64,000 nucleotides of DNA from Campylorhamphus procurvoides. Its lineage: Eukaryota > Chordata > Aves > Passeriformes > Dendrocolaptidae. The stretch lies in the NCBI GenBank assembly GCA_013396655.1, contig WBMV01008568.1, forward strand, positions 1,097,329 to 1,161,328, given 5' to 3'. This document shows, piece after piece, positions 48,701 through 62,800 of this stretch (positions are counted from its first letter, which is position 1; every line of letters starts with the position of its first letter). The notes under the pieces are model-generated. The model ran no database searches. It was not told the origin of the DNA and saw nothing but the letters and a program-made list of their open reading frames with translations. The position numbers were made by a program, and so were the translations under genes.

Positions 48701-51700
48701 CTCAGAATAACTAGGGGAGGATGATTCATTGGGAAAAACCTGCAATACAAATGCTATCCTGTATCATCCCAGAGGGTAGAGTGTCACCAGTGATGCCCAT
48801 ACTACTGGGATGATTGGTAGAGACCAGCCCTTTGAAAGCTTCCCACCAGGTTAAAAAGATTCATTTATAGCATTGTTGAAGTCCTGGGTTTGGTTTCAAA
48901 TAAAGTTTTGGAAAACAAATGACTTGCAAAACAAACAAACAAAAATGAGAAAGGCGGCAAAATATTTTACAATTACTTAATAGAAAATGGGACATCTTAT
49001 ATAGATTTTCTGTTGCAAAACAATTGTGCATGTCCTTTGGAACCCTTATTATTGGCATACTATTGAAACACCTATTAATATAAAGAAATAAAAGAGACCA
49101 ATGCAGTTGCATGATTTATGCAGTCATATTAAGATTTATTTATCCAGATGATACCAAACTTAAAGAGTGAAGAGATGACCCCTGAAGTCCCTGAATATTG
49201 GTTTCACTAACATCAGAATTTCACTCTCATTTCTTCATCTCTGACATACTCTGGTAAAATTGCTAATTATCACTCTGATCAAACTGACTTAAAATTTCTA
49301 GCTCATAGACAGCTGTCACAGCAGTAAAAAGCATTCACTAATTTTAAGAAAAACAAAGTCAGAAGATTTTTTTAAGACATTTTGGATACTGCAGTAGCCT
49401 TTAAAGCCCTTAGTGATGATACTGTTAAAATTAAGGTACAAGTCTCAGGTAATATTTTGTGGTCCTTGATGCTTGCTGTCATTAGCATATTCTTCTCAGT
49501 GAGTCTTTAACCCATTTGAACAAATCGCTGAGGTCTTATAGTATGGTATTGGAGCATCTCTGTCTAAATCAATACATGAATCTCAATCCTTAAACCCCAC
49601 AAAATTAAAGGAGGAGATCTCAGTTTAAAACTTATTTTATAAAGTGTCAGCCACCTTCATTTTGCCATCACCTGGCTGGAAAGTAATGAAGAGAATGGAT
49701 ACAAGTGAATAGGAATTGTAGGAACAAACACAAGTGGAAGGGCAGCCTAGGTTTCTTTCCTCAGGAGGGCAGGCCAGTGTCCATCAGACCAGATTGTTGA
49801 GAATGGCTTATATCATTAGAAAACACCACAGTCCCACTGTACAAAATGGGATGGACCTAAACCTCTTATTTCTCCTTCTCCAGCCATATCTCTTTCCCTG
49901 CCACTGCTTCATTTCCTTGTGCTATGCCCCCTGACCACACACGACTTGCTAGTCTCTGCTACCAGCAGCAACAACAGCAGTGACTCCCTGTCGGTGCCCG
50001 GCTGTGTTCCTCTCTGGAGCAGATTTTGTAGTGGTCATATTATACATACCACAAAAGGAACATCTGCCCCATGCCATTTCTTCCTCCCCCAAGCCACTCT
50101 CCTATTTCCTCCTACTCCCAATCTTCATTTTTTTTCAACTTAAGTATTCCTCCTATATATAATTTCCACGTCTCGTGTTTGCACGCTTTGGCTGAGCTGC
50201 TGCTTCTGAGCACTCAGGAACATTTTTCCTTCTGCATGGGAGGTCAGCAGTCGGGTTTGGGTTCCCAGGAGCAGCTATTGAGAGCTGTTGTAGTTAGATG
50301 GGCTAAGAGGTATCATCTGTTCATCCTTTGCAACCTTTCCTAAAGGATATAGATCACCTGAGTCATATTGGTCATTATCTTGTGAAATCCTAGAGGATTT
50401 TAAAGTGGCACTAGATATGTTTAGAAACCTAAATGGTTCCCCAATCATGGTAAGCCAGCTTCTTTCTCCAGAATTTCACATTATAATTTATTATGAGATC
50501 TCATAACTTGGCAATAGCCAGCACTCTCCACAAACATGCAATGGACAGTATCTTAGTGATAGAAATTCTCACTTCATGGAAGCTGCCCGAGCCAAAGGGA
50601 CTATGCTATTCATTTTGCTGGCTCACAACATGACCTGCTGTTTAATCTGTGCATCTTCTTATGCCTGAAGATTTCTTGTGCAGTTAGGAGCAAAACCCTT
50701 AGACTAAGGATAGTTTTCTCAGCACAGAGCTGTACTTCAAGGTATCAGTAATAGACAATCTGAAGTATAACCCCTAAAGAACTGTCCAGTTATACTACTC
50801 AATTTTCAACTCACCTCTTTGTCTCTGCCACTTGCTTAACCATTCCATAACATTCTGTTTGCAGGTTGTATGACAGTGTTTACATTGCTGTGAATGGAAG
50901 TTGGACTGGATTTCAACGGGATGTATAAATTAAATGAAACAAGAACTTTTACAATATACTTTGTGAGGAGAAAAGTAAAAATTTGCACCAGATTTGACCA
51001 ACTTTTCCAAAAAAGTGTTGATGTTGAGATTAGGTATTACATCCTTATGTTAACTGGTCAAGGCAGATGTTATGCAGATATATATTTTTGTAACTGTTGC
51101 ATAAATTATCATATCCTAGTAACTATTTATTTCAAAAGATTTCATTGTACTCAAACACATGCTTGTATGTTGTGTGTTCAATCCTGTACACATATCATGT
51201 ATTCTTTAGCAGCAACTGGGGATTAAATTATTAATAGTGATAAAAACAGGCAAGAGGCAAATAAGTTATCCTAAATGAAGGTCAGTAAAGCCATACTGCT
51301 GTGCCATGGAAATCTGTACTCTATTCTCAGTACCATAGGAAAACCGCTTTTGGATATTTCCAGATTCTTCCAGTGGTCTCCACTGCATCCTTTCAGTGAC
51401 TCATGGAGGCAGACTTCTTCATTCACCTCTACCTATGGCATCATCGAAATTGTCCTCCTCCTGCTCCCCCAGCCTGTCTGGGGCTACAAGTGTCATGGAA
51501 ACAAAACGTGCTATTCATCTGTTTGAAGAAAGGGGACATTTTTGATCAGTAGGAATCTCTTGTCTCTAGCTTGTAAGATCTTTGAAGAATGGCCTGTCAC
51601 TCCATGCATGTGCATGGCATTTAGCACAGGGGGCTGCCCTGCCAGGGGCCTGGGGGTGGGATTGCAGTACAAATGTTAGCGGTGCAGGTCTGTGGTAAAA

Positions 51701-54700
51701 TGATGAACGGCACAGCCATGTGGCACCATTTATCACACAGCCCTCACTTCAACAAACAAAGCATGAAATATAATAATTCCTAAAGATGTATATTACTTTT
51801 TTTTCCTCCCTTTTGGTCTTCTTTAGAGGGAAAATTTATACACCACCATGGTAAATTGTGACCAAGAGGGTTGCTACCATGAGAAAAGAGGGCTGCAGAA
51901 AAAGATTTGTTTTAAAATACAAAAATGTTTCAGAGAACTTCACTAGAGGAGGCTGAAAAATACTTGATGATAATCTTCCTTCAGTCTAGGAGGAATAAGA
52001 TGATGCTGATAAAGAAACATTTGAAACTTGAGCATTTATCAGTGGCGTTAGGGTTTTTTAATTAATCAACTTTCCAAGTGCACTACAATTTATATCCTCA
52101 TTTGGCATTTAGTCATTGCAGATAGCACACTGTATTTAGTAATCTTGCCTGTTTCTCATGAATCTTCTTGACAGACAGACAGGAGCTGTACATCTGCCTG
52201 AAGCCAAAGAGGTCCTCTCATGCATGAGGAAACCTATCATCAAAACCAGACCAACAAAAATGATCACCCAAAGTCAGCAGTCCTGTGACAGCAATGCACA
52301 GGAGAGCTGGAAAGGGTGGGAAAAGCATGTAGGGAGGACCAGAACCTGCAAAGGGATGGGGAAGGCAGATCTGAGACCAATGGAAAGACACAGGGATAAA
52401 CAAGGCAGTTTCCCACAGACCTGAACATGTGATTGGCCTTTGTCTCTCACTTTATCTGTCTCCCACAGGCAAAAGTCTGGCATCTCATCTCCTGGGTTAC
52501 TGGGAAGGGGGGGGGGTCTTGCCAGTGCATGTGTGACTGGGAGCTTCCAGCTCCTCCTCACACCCACCACTTGCTCTTCTGCTGAATGCAATATGCTTTG
52601 CCATTACCTAGCTGTAATGTGTTAAATTGTTATAAAAACTTTATCACCATAAAGGAAAGCTTCAGCTGCAGAGTTGAAAGGCTTGTTTCAAATGTGAATA
52701 TTCCACATGAAAGAACTTCTCTTGTTTCAAACCATTTGCATTTTCCTTACATGTTATTGATCTGATTGAACAGTTCCCACATCAAAGGCAGGCTGGTAAA
52801 TGAGCAGCCAAGGTGGCAATATGCGAAGTGGACAGCTGTTAAAGAGAGCAGCTTAAATAATTGCCCAAGGATTTATTTGGTAACATGATTAATGATTATG
52901 GAAATAAGATGACATGATCCCAAAGAGTGGTGTGCAGTGATTGATGGGAAAGTTGGATAAGGCCAAGTTTAGATACCAGAGTATGGGAAACAGTAATGTA
53001 ACTTGTAATCATGGTACATGGGGTGCTTAGTTGTTATGAAATTTTGGTATTCAGTTTTGCCTTCTGATAAGAACTTAAACTGCAAAGTATCTTGTGTGTA
53101 TTATTTCTCTTGTAATGATGAAAGGAAGAAAACCTTCCTGCTAACAATGCATAGAAGCAGCAAGATTTTTTTTTTTCAAATCCCCATAAAACTTACTGGA
53201 AGTTCTTGCTGCTGTTTTAATTAACACCTGAGAAAACTATACAGAACACATTAAAGAAGAAAAAGATCTGTTTGTGGAATTGAAGGTAGTTTGCATATAG
53301 ACAGCTTTTTTCCCTGTTTTATTTTTTTTTACCCTCAAATTCCAGCAGCCAACAATAGCATAAATGCAGGAGATGGGAAAGCAGGGGACCAAACTGCAGG
53401 CTAGAGTGACTCTATGGCAAATTTATTGCAAACTCTTGGAGCTGGTTCTCTCTTGAAAGTTGTATGAGATTCCTATTCATCCTGCACTGACGGGTGGTGC
53501 AAATCCTCCTCTTCCTTGAAAAATTTTTGTCAAAGGCTCATGAAACAGAATGTAATATTTCAAAAAATTAATAAAAAGCTATTCTAAAATGTGAAACATT
53601 AACAGACAATTTTAGAGGTGAAAGTAGGTAGTAAAATCCTCAGTGTGAAACCCCAGTCAGGAAAATGGAATGCAAAATTGCTACTGACTTCAGCTTGGGT
53701 AGGATTCCATGATGATTTGGTTTGGTTTTAAATTCTACTTTCTATGTTGAATGTACTTGAATATAAATAGGATCCTACACTGAATCTGAGACACACAATT
53801 TCCATGTGCCAGAGACTTGGCTTCTGTGAGGGACCCTCATCACAATTTCCAGTTGGGTTGCAGCAGATGACAGCTATTAGGCCCAGAACTCCATCTCCTG
53901 CCATTAGATGGTTGTGGTATGACAACAATTGCCATAGCTTTAAAAACAGAGTGATGTGGGTAGAGCTATTTAAATGAAAACAGCTTTGCTCCTGCTAGGC
54001 AAAACAGACAGTTCTGGAAAGAAATATCTATATTTGAAACCTTGGAAATGCTGTTAATCTCTTCAGGGATGTGAGACAGCAACAGAGACAGTGTAGGATT
54101 TGAGAGAGATACCAGGAATCCTTCTATTTTAAAGCCATTATCTAGTTTGCAAGCCTCAAGAGTGAGTATTAGTGAGATTACAGTTTGGGTGAAGATTTTT
54201 CACAATAGAAGGCAAGAGGTGGGGTTGGAGCATGTGCTGGCACTTAGGGACAGATTCATTTGTAGCCTTAGGTGGGTGACCTGGTGTTATTCCTATGCAA
54301 GATTGCATGATGGGACAAAACCTCAATGTTTGCAGTTATGGTCATGCTCAAACATCCTGAAAAATTGTCTGTTTAATCCATTGCAAGTACCATCGGCCCC
54401 ATCACTCTTCAGCACTGGGAAGCCCACACCTCTTTTTATGGCACACGCAGGCTTCCCCATGAGAGACAACAAGGATCTCTCTGCAGCCCTTTCACACCAG
54501 CTGGGTGTGCCAACTCTGCCTGGTGCTTCTGGGAGCTGTTTTGAGGCAATCACAGTTGATGGTTTGCTACAGGGATCCCATATCATTTCAGTATTTCCAA
54601 AGTGTAGCCTGTAACTACTGTACAGCCAGGACTGTGTCTGCTCAAGTGTCTCTGTGTGCTGCAGTCATGGTGTTAAAACCAGTGAACTACAATTTACAGC

Positions 54701-56190
54701 CTTGTGCATGCCAGAAACCAAATCTGTACTGTCTTTTTTATCTTGTTCCAGAGATTTGTTCTTTCAGAACTTCTCTTGAATATCAGACTGCTGCCACTGG
54801 CTTTTTTTTTTCCTAATTATATTTATAAGCATGAAATCTGGGCTAGTCCCACCTGACTTCTGCAAGGCACCATAGTGAATTCTGTGGTACACTGGGATTC
54901 CTGCAGCAGCAGTATTTTAAAACAACAACAACAACAAAACCAACTAAAGAAACAAAAATATCTGTTACTGATTTAAATATGATTTGGATGGTCTTCTTTA
55001 TCTACTTTGCTATAGCATTTAGTTTTAGACACTTCCTTGAGTGTTCTCCTAATAATTTTGGTTCGCAGTATTTTTCCAGCTGCAGGTTGTGCAAGTTTAC
55101 ATTATAGAAGTTTAGAAAGCACGTTACTACCACTGAAACTGTGCAGGGGTCAGCAGAGATTTTGTGCATCAAGCTGGAATCAAAATGCTTATGATGTCCT
55201 TGTTTAAGAAGGTCTGACTGGCAGGTGCTCTCTCCTTTCCTGCTCTCTGCCAAGAGCATAGCTCATTTCTGACCAGCCCAGCTTTCATATCCCCTGGCAA
55301 CCCCAGTGGTGTTCCAGGTCCTTAGGATCCCTCCACATACCCCAAACAGGCAGTTCTGCTTCCAGGTCCCACTCAACACCCAGAGAAGTGGGAAGGTGGC
55401 CCCACTGTTGCCTGGCTCCTGGACTGCTCCCTCTGGTACCTCAATGCTTGGTGACTGGGCAGCCCAAGCTGTTTTTCAGCCTGCCCATCTTCCTGGCTAA
55501 GTCTCTCCTGTGAGGAGTCCTTTATAACTTTAATGGGAAATTTTGCAGTTCCACTCCATTTTATATATCTACTTGAGAATTTAATTTTTTCATTTAGTCA
55601 CCTGAAAGTAGTTATTTAGCTGCAGGACAGGAATTCAGGTAAGAATGAATGATCAAACTTTTCATCTGTGACTCCAGCTCTAAGCTCAGGTTAAACTGCT
55701 CTTGCTGTGTCTGATTATAGCAATCAAATTATTAGTAAAAATATTAACTGGGACAATTTGAATCAGTGTAAGTGACTGATTAGTACTGTAGGCATTATAA
55801 GAACCCAGTAGCTCAAGCAAGAAATGAATCAGGGGTTTTTTTCCATGGATTTTTTTTTCCCACTGGAAATTTACATGGATTATTAATAAAATAGGGAACA
55901 TTTGACATCTTTTGGAAGGCAGTGAGGTTGAGAACAAAGTTGTTTTCACAGAATATGGCATTGATTTGCTTTGCAGGAATCCCTAAATCATTCTCAGATT
56001 GTGAATGCTTGTTGGCATAATGAACCTGATAGCTTCACACCCACTTCTGATGGAAAGGAGTGCAGAGGTACACTGCTCACTTGTTGGAAGCTGTAATGAA
56101 GGGCTAAGGACTGAAAAAGTAAATTAGTGTGAAGGCTCAGATCTGGAGAGGAACTAGAGTTACCTGCATGATGGGTTCAGTTCTGCATCC
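45733..56190. other. Long intergenic stretch, no gene recognised
   Basis: About 10.5 kb without a supportable gene. It includes a CT-rich stretch near 46540-46570, a ten-G run at about 52507-52516, several T runs, and an AT-rich block at 52780-52980 with Pbx/Hox-like words. The locally GC-richer segment around 55270-55510 is unassigned. Open frames reach 155 codons (54147-54614 plus) but show no recognisable domain and are of the length expected by chance. Confidence 0.55.
52780..52980. promoter_or_regulatory. Candidate regulatory block with Pbx/Hox- and E-box-like words
   Basis: It contains ACAGCTGTT (E-box core), TGATTAATGATTATGG and TGATTGATGG (Pbx/Hox-type) within about 130 bp. The motif words are seen; a regulatory role is inferred only from their clustering. 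Confidence 0.2.
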
Positions 56191-56802
56191 AAATAGTGTC
56201 CAGTTCTGGGTCCCTCCATACATGACAGATATGGACATGCCATGAGTCCAGCCAAGAGCCATGAAGATGACTAAGAGATTGGAGCACCTTTCACAGCTGG
56301 AACTGTTAAGCCTGGAGAACAGAAGGCTCGGGGTGGTGGCAGCGGGGGGGTTGTCCAGAAACAATCCTCTGCAATGTGCTCTAGGATGACCCTGCCTGAG
56401 CAGGAAGGATGGCCCAGAAGTGATCCCTTCCAACCTTACCCATCCGGTGATTTGGTGATTCTGTGATTTTACCAGTGTGCATAAATACCTGATGGAAAGG
56501 AATGAAGACAAGGGAGCCAGACTCTTCTCAGTAGTGCCCAGTGATAAAAAAGGAGACAACAGGCCTAAGTTAAACCACATTAAATTCAAACTGTACACAG
56601 GATTTTTTTTTTTTTAGTTTGAAGGTGGTCAAACAGTGGCACAGGTTGCCCAGAGAGTTATGAGTCTCCCTCTGTGAAGATCTTCGAAACCCAACTGGAC
56701 ACAGTCCTGGGCAACTGGTTCCAGTTGACCTTGCTTGAGCAGAGGGGTTGGACTAGATGATTTCAAGACATCCTTCAAACTTCAATCATTCTGCGATTCC
56801 AT
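56191..56802 (+). mobile_element. CR1 LINE 3' portion, interrupted by a second CR1 tail
   Basis: In sense orientation it reads GTCCAGTTCTGGGTCCCTCC, GCCATGAAGATGACTAAGAG, TTGGAGCACC, and CTGTTAAGCCTGGAGAACAG with AAGGCTCGGGG. It resumes at 56471 with GTGCATAAATACCTGATGG, GGAGCCAGACTCTTCTCAG, TGGCACAGGTTGCCCAGAG, CTTGCTTGAGCAGAGGGGTT and a tail CATTCTGCGATTCC. These are consecutive parts of an avian CR1. Between them lies a separate CR1 tail (about 56333-56470). The T tract in the ORF2 region is expanded to 13 bases (56603-56615). The copy is decayed and cannot encode protein. Confidence 0.9.
56333..56470 (+). mobile_element. CR1 3'-tail fragment nested in another CR1
   Basis: CAATGTGCTCTAGGATGACC, CTGCCTGAGCAGGAAGG, GATCCCTTCCAACCTTACCC and the tail GGTGATTCTGTGATTTT form a complete CR1 3' end. 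It lies exactly where the surrounding CR1 is interrupted, and both have the same orientation. The 5' boundary is approximate because of the intervening G-rich stretch. Confidence 0.75.
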
Positions 56803-59800
56803 GGTTCAAAACCCATGCTCAGCTGGTCTTTAAATTCATCTGGTACACAGCCCATCATTCTGTATACACCTCCATCCAACAATCTGAGAGCCCTTTTGCT
56901 TCTTGGTCTCCTCATGGTGCTGCCAGTGAAGTGCCAGGAGCCCAGAGCACCTTGCTCCATCCTATGCACAACATTTTAAAGGCACCTAATTTCCACCTCT
57001 GCTGCTGCTGCTTCAGTACTGAGAAGCTTCAGAAGCTGGGTACATAAGATCACAAACACAAGCTGTTACCCTCAGGTTTCAGAAACAGGGATTCCTTTGT
57101 TAGCCTGTCCTGGTTAAACCTGGTAAGTGACCTGAGAACCAGCTGTAGGGACCAGCTATGTGGGTCCAACAGCAGCTGCTGCTCTTTTCTGTGAAATGTA
57201 ACTGGACAAAGAGTAAGCAATGGCATGTTACCTCTGCAGTAGCTTAGTGGTTCTGTCGGAGAATCCAAAAAGATGCAAGTTAAATTATTTCCTCCGATAG
57301 AGATGTTCGAACCCAAATCTTTCACTGTCCCAAAAGCACCAGCTACAAAAGTAGTCTATTGCAAAGAAGAACTATTTTCAATTTTTCTGTGGAAATTACT
57401 CAGCCTACTTAATACTTTATTGCATCAGACTTGGAGGATGGCAAGCTGGCCTATAATCTGAATTTTTTGCTTGGGTGTGCAGCCCTTATCTAAGCTCAGT
57501 TTGTCTTGTAAAGCATCTACCTCAATATAGACTACAGCTATGTTATTGGGGTATTCCTATGGGAGGCAGGAGCTGTGAGTATAAAACCTAACTAGAAAGA
57601 CATAATTAAGACCTTATGGTGCCAGGAATTAAACCACACTGTTCTGTTAAACATTCCCTAATTTGCTGAGCACCAGCCCTGCACGTTAGGTGTGAATGTT
57701 GCTGCAGATGTTGAATTCTGCAGCTGCGAGGACTCCACTGTAGAAGGTGCACACTTAAAAGACAGAAGTTGCAACAGTAAATGACAAGTGCCTAAGTGTC
57801 CTGAATCTTGGCTTTGGCAGCTTAATCTCCAGTATGTTTCCCCAGATCAGAGCTGAGGTACTTCATCAGAGATGCCTGTGGAAGAAGAGGGAGGAGATGA
57901 CATCGCAGTTCAATATTGCTTTCAGAATGGGTTCTAGTCATTAGTGTTGCCACAACCTTGGAAATTCCCTCAAAGAAGATACTTGAAGGAAAACCTCTTT
58001 CTTCCTGCATGCACAAACACACACAAGCAAAGTTTTTTTGATGATGCTTTCAGATAAACAGCCACAGCAAAGCCTCAGTTTCATTTTAGCTCGGTTTTAG
58101 CTCTAGGAAAAAAATTGCTACTTCTGCCTGCAGCCTAAACAATTCACTTTGCTGCCAAGTGCCATCTCAAAAAGAGGAACAATATAAACTAATTTCATAC
58201 CTATTCAGTTCAATAATAGGTATTGTTCTAACTATACCTCTAGTGATGAGACAGTATAGCTTATTTGCCATTGCTAAGCAACTGTTAAAACAGTGTGTAG
58301 AATTCAGCCGGCTCTAATGGGCTGATAGGAATCAGTGTCTGAAGTTCTTGTTTGCACTCGGAAGTCAACAATAATTGTCCTTCTCTATTAACATTCACTT
58401 AATCTGGCTACACCAGATTCAATCAGGATTCTGTCTTAATGGTGTTCTGAATGGTCTGCTTTCCCTTAGAAAAAAAATATTTAACCATAATGCATTGACC
58501 TGCTTTAATCCTCTTGTTTTGTTTTGATGTAGTCATGAAGGTAACACAGGAAAAATAAGGTAATATGAAACACTCTGCAGAAATAAAAGCTGATGGTATG
58601 AATGGAATTAAGTAGCAGGCAGAATTTGAGGTATTTAGGTAGTGTTCCATTAATCACAAGATGGCATTTGCATCTGAGTTGCAAAGACATCTGCAAACCC
58701 TTGTATTTGGAAAAACAGAATCTAGGCAAAACATGTAAAAGCCTAAGTGCATAAAACCATGGGGGTTTTTTTCCAACCTTAATTTATGAGTTCAGGTTTT
58801 AATAATTTCTGACCATGATTTAGGAGAAGGGACTTTCTGGATCTGATCATGCCTTACTGAGATAAAAAATGGGCAAATGAATAAATGCAAAGGACAAAGT
58901 GTTGCACAAGATCCTGCATTCATAAGCGTTGCTTTGTAGCTGCAGAATTATTTCTGTGACCTAAAAGGAGAAGGCATTCTTATGAGAGGATGATATCTCT
59001 TCAGATGCCTGTTCCCTATCTGAAAGTAAAGGTGGAAGTAACAATGCATAAGCAGAGGGACTGAAGATTTACTGACACTGGCACTGGAAATCTGTACTGG
59101 TACTCAACACTGCTCCACTGCTTTTACTGGTGCATAAGCATACGATTAACGCATGTGAGCAATTCCATCACATTCAGCAGAACCGCCACCATTTCCTGTT
59201 AAGTGAGTGCTTGAATGCTCTGTTGGCACAAGCTGAGAAAATCAACGCTTTGTCAGCTGAAGCCCACGCAGGTGAAACCTTGCCTTGCTTAGCCCACTGC
59301 GCCTCACACCATGACTTGCAAGAGACAGGTATTAGAGTAACAACAGAAAAATAATCGCTTTGAAATAAGGGCTTCAGTCAGCGTCTGAGTCAGAAAACTG
59401 GCTCATCACACAATGATATGAAAATGTGGGGTAAAAAGTTGAGGCTGTCCCTCCGCGAAGCTTACGGCAGTGTCTGAGTCACCACAGGACATGAGAAAGC
59501 TGCAGGCAATGGCATGCAAAGTAGGCTGGGTCTGAATTCTCCTCTTATGTAACTCCTGCGTTAGCATCTTCTCTGCTCCATATATAAACCCAGAAAACAT
59601 TAAAAACCTGTTACTGAAGCAGTGCTTTTATTTATTTATTTGTATGAGCCAAATGTGACTTAAAACATTAGTTATTTTCCACGCAAGCTTTAGTACAGGA
59701 CCAGGCACTTTCTTTCCTGGTATTGATGAGACCATTTATTTCTGGACTCATTAAAAGGATGTTTGCACCCCCTAGTGTATAAGAATTTGCAAGAAATCAG

Positions 59801-62800
59801 GTTCTTCCAACAACCTTAGTTGAATGAGGATATTTAATATTACACCATAATAAAATCTCCCTGCTACAGTCTTAACAACTTCAAGAGACAGAATCACAAA
59901 CTTGAACTTATATCTTAGGTGTAATCCCTCATGTCCCTGCGCTCAACAGTTGTACAACCTGAAAATGAGTTCTATTTAGTTGGACTTTTATGTCATTGGA
60001 AGGTATCAGGGATTTACAGTTTAAAAATGAGACTGCATTGAAATCAGAGAATTCAAATCCAACCTTCCTGAGACTCAGGGATGTTGCATCCAGCTTCAGC
60101 CCATTAGTGAGATAATGTCTGTAGCTGTGTTTCAATGAAGGACAGGTATCTTTCGATCTGGACTTTAGTCCATTTAACCAAAACTGTAAAAATAAGAGGC
60201 AGGCACTTAACTGTTCTCCAAGAACTACTGCCCAAATTGTCAGAGGTAAGGAGACTTCTAAATTCTGACAGTGGCCTGCATTCCACTATTTGGATTTAGG
60301 TCTTAATACCTTTGAAAAACTTCTCCTTACAGCTGTGGATCCCTTTGGCATTCTTCAGCTGTGACTTCACTTACACTCATGGTGTTAAACAAGGTAGAAC
60401 GAGTCCTTGAGATGAACCAAATGAGCTTCTCTTGTTGGGACCCAAAGTGGCAGTTCAGCTCCCCGTGGGCAGGGTGAGTCTGGAACCTGAGCAAAACCCA
60501 TGTGCTCTTGGAACCAAACCAACCCAAACCCAAGTGCTGGCTCCTGACTGTGAGCATGGAAAGGGAATGGCTTATGGGAACACTTTCTGGTTGGTGAGTC
60601 TCGCACTGACCTTTGATGGTTGCAAGGCGTGACCTAAACCTTTGCAGCATGGTCTGGTATGTGCTGGTTTGGCTGACTGTCACCACTGTGGTCATGGGCA
60701 GGTTCTGATCTGACCAAATTACACGTACGTGTGTTCTGGAATTGCCCTGCTTATCCCTCCACTGAAAACAGGATTGAACCATTTCTCCTGAGGTGTCTGA
60801 AACCCAGTCACTGCAGCCTTGGCAAGTGTCTGACAACCAGAAAAATGATACTGCCAAGGGAAAAAAGCAGTCCATTTTCATTACCAAGCAGAATTAAATG
60901 TAAAAAGTAAACAAACTGCATAAATGATGAAAATTTAATTAGGTTTTTAGATTTCCTTTCATTTTCTAAGTAGTTTCTTATAATAAATGTATTCTAAAAT
61001 AAGACTTTCAGACACTGTTATTTACTATATTAAAACCAGACTGATTTTATTTACCACACTATGCTTGTTAGCTCTTCCAAGCCACTTTATTCTGCAATTT
61101 GAAATGAAACCTTTGGGCTTTTTTTCAAAAAAAAGAAACTTGGCTATTTGACAGAATAGTCCTTATATAGTCACATTGAAGATAGTGCCAGGAGCTGTGA
61201 TGATTTTTGTCAAGTATCCTTTTCTTCCTGAAGAATGGAGTCATTGCGATATTAATGCAGAGTTCTTTTTGCCATTTGTGTAAATAAATAATAATAATGT
61301 AAAATATGAAAAAGCCAGCATATCACTGCTAAGTGTCTCCAAGGAGTTACATTTCAAGGCTCAGTAGTACCACTGTGATATAAACCAGGCAAATGGTATA
61401 ATGAGAACATGTTTTAATAAGTACGTTAACAATAAAAAATTATACTGGTATGTGCAGGTGTCATTTTAAAAGGCAACTCTCCACTCATATCTGGAAAATT
61501 ATCTGCTTTGAAAGTTGGCCAGTTGTTTGCAAACTTTTTTTTTTTTAATTAAAAACCCAGATCTTTCTATATCAATTCATTTCTGGTTGGAGCCTTTCTT
61601 TTTCACTATCATAACTAGATATCCACAACTGACTTCTGGTAGACAGAATTCCAGCTGGAAAACTACTGAAGTTCACAAACTCTTCATTGTCATTAAAAAG
61701 TGCCAGGGCCATGTATCTCATTTCTTAGAACAGAAATTAAAAATACTTGCTTCTGCAGATTTCACTGAGATTGGGTTGTGATTGTACCACTTAATCCTGG
61801 CCTCTAAATCCCTCAGTGGCTCATGAATACAGGACTGGGGTTCCTGGTCACTGGGTGCAGAACTGCCAGGCTGAGGTTCAGATACAGTTTGACTTGGCAA
61901 TGATGATGAAGTCATCACTCCCGCAGCCTGTCTGGAGTTGGTGCAGTTTTAATTTACAGTAGACACTGCTATTGACAGCAACCAAGCAGGATCAGGAGAC
62001 TGCCTGAAGTTTCAAAAAATGGCCCAAGTGAATACTTGAATTCTTTTTCCACCTAAAATTGAGATGTTTTAGCAGGAGAATATAGTTGCATTGGTGTAGC
62101 GTCTGTTAGTGGGATATAGAAATCCTAGGTGTCAACTAGAATAGCCCCAGGAGTCCAAATTAGTCACTAAAAGCAGTGCAGATAGGAAACAAGAAGAATT
62201 GTTACTACAAATAAAAAGAAGTCTTGTGCAAGCCAGCAAAATCTGCCCATCACACCTGTCATTTTTCACAGAGGATGTCAACATAAAATTTAGGTAGAGT
62301 GATGCACAGCTTTCCGGGGATTCAGCTGAAATCAAATGAAGGAATGGAAGATGTGATAATTCCCCCACTCCAAACATTGAAAATAACTGAGGAACTTGAA
62401 GCTATGACTTGGCTTGTCATGAAATATACTGGCAACACTGAAATTCCGTATAAACTGAAATGGGCCTTTGCTCTCAGGACTCTCAAAGAGATTGTCATAC
62501 TTTCCTGGTCTTGCAATAATGTCCAATGGCATTTCCATAGGAATGGCAGAGTGAGTTTTTCCTACACCTGGTAACATTGCACTGTGCAAAATCAGAGTTA
62601 TAGATGAGACAGATCTCTGCATTGATTTTACAGCCAGCATTGTCTGAGACCATAATCAAAGTTTTCATGTTTCTTTCCTTTTTAGGGAAAACCAGTCCTA
62701 CTCTGTTGTTGGTGAGATGCTGTATTTCATTTAATAACTTGTTCTTGTCCCTTTTGAATGTCTAGTATGGTATTTTATATGAATATTAGGGTGTGTATGA

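Noticed and set aside
62332..62640. Minus-strand frame containing PGVGKTHS, resembling a nucleotide-binding P-loop
   Set aside because: The short motif stands alone, the rest of the frame resembles no NTPase, and the frame is only 102 codons. I treat it as chance.
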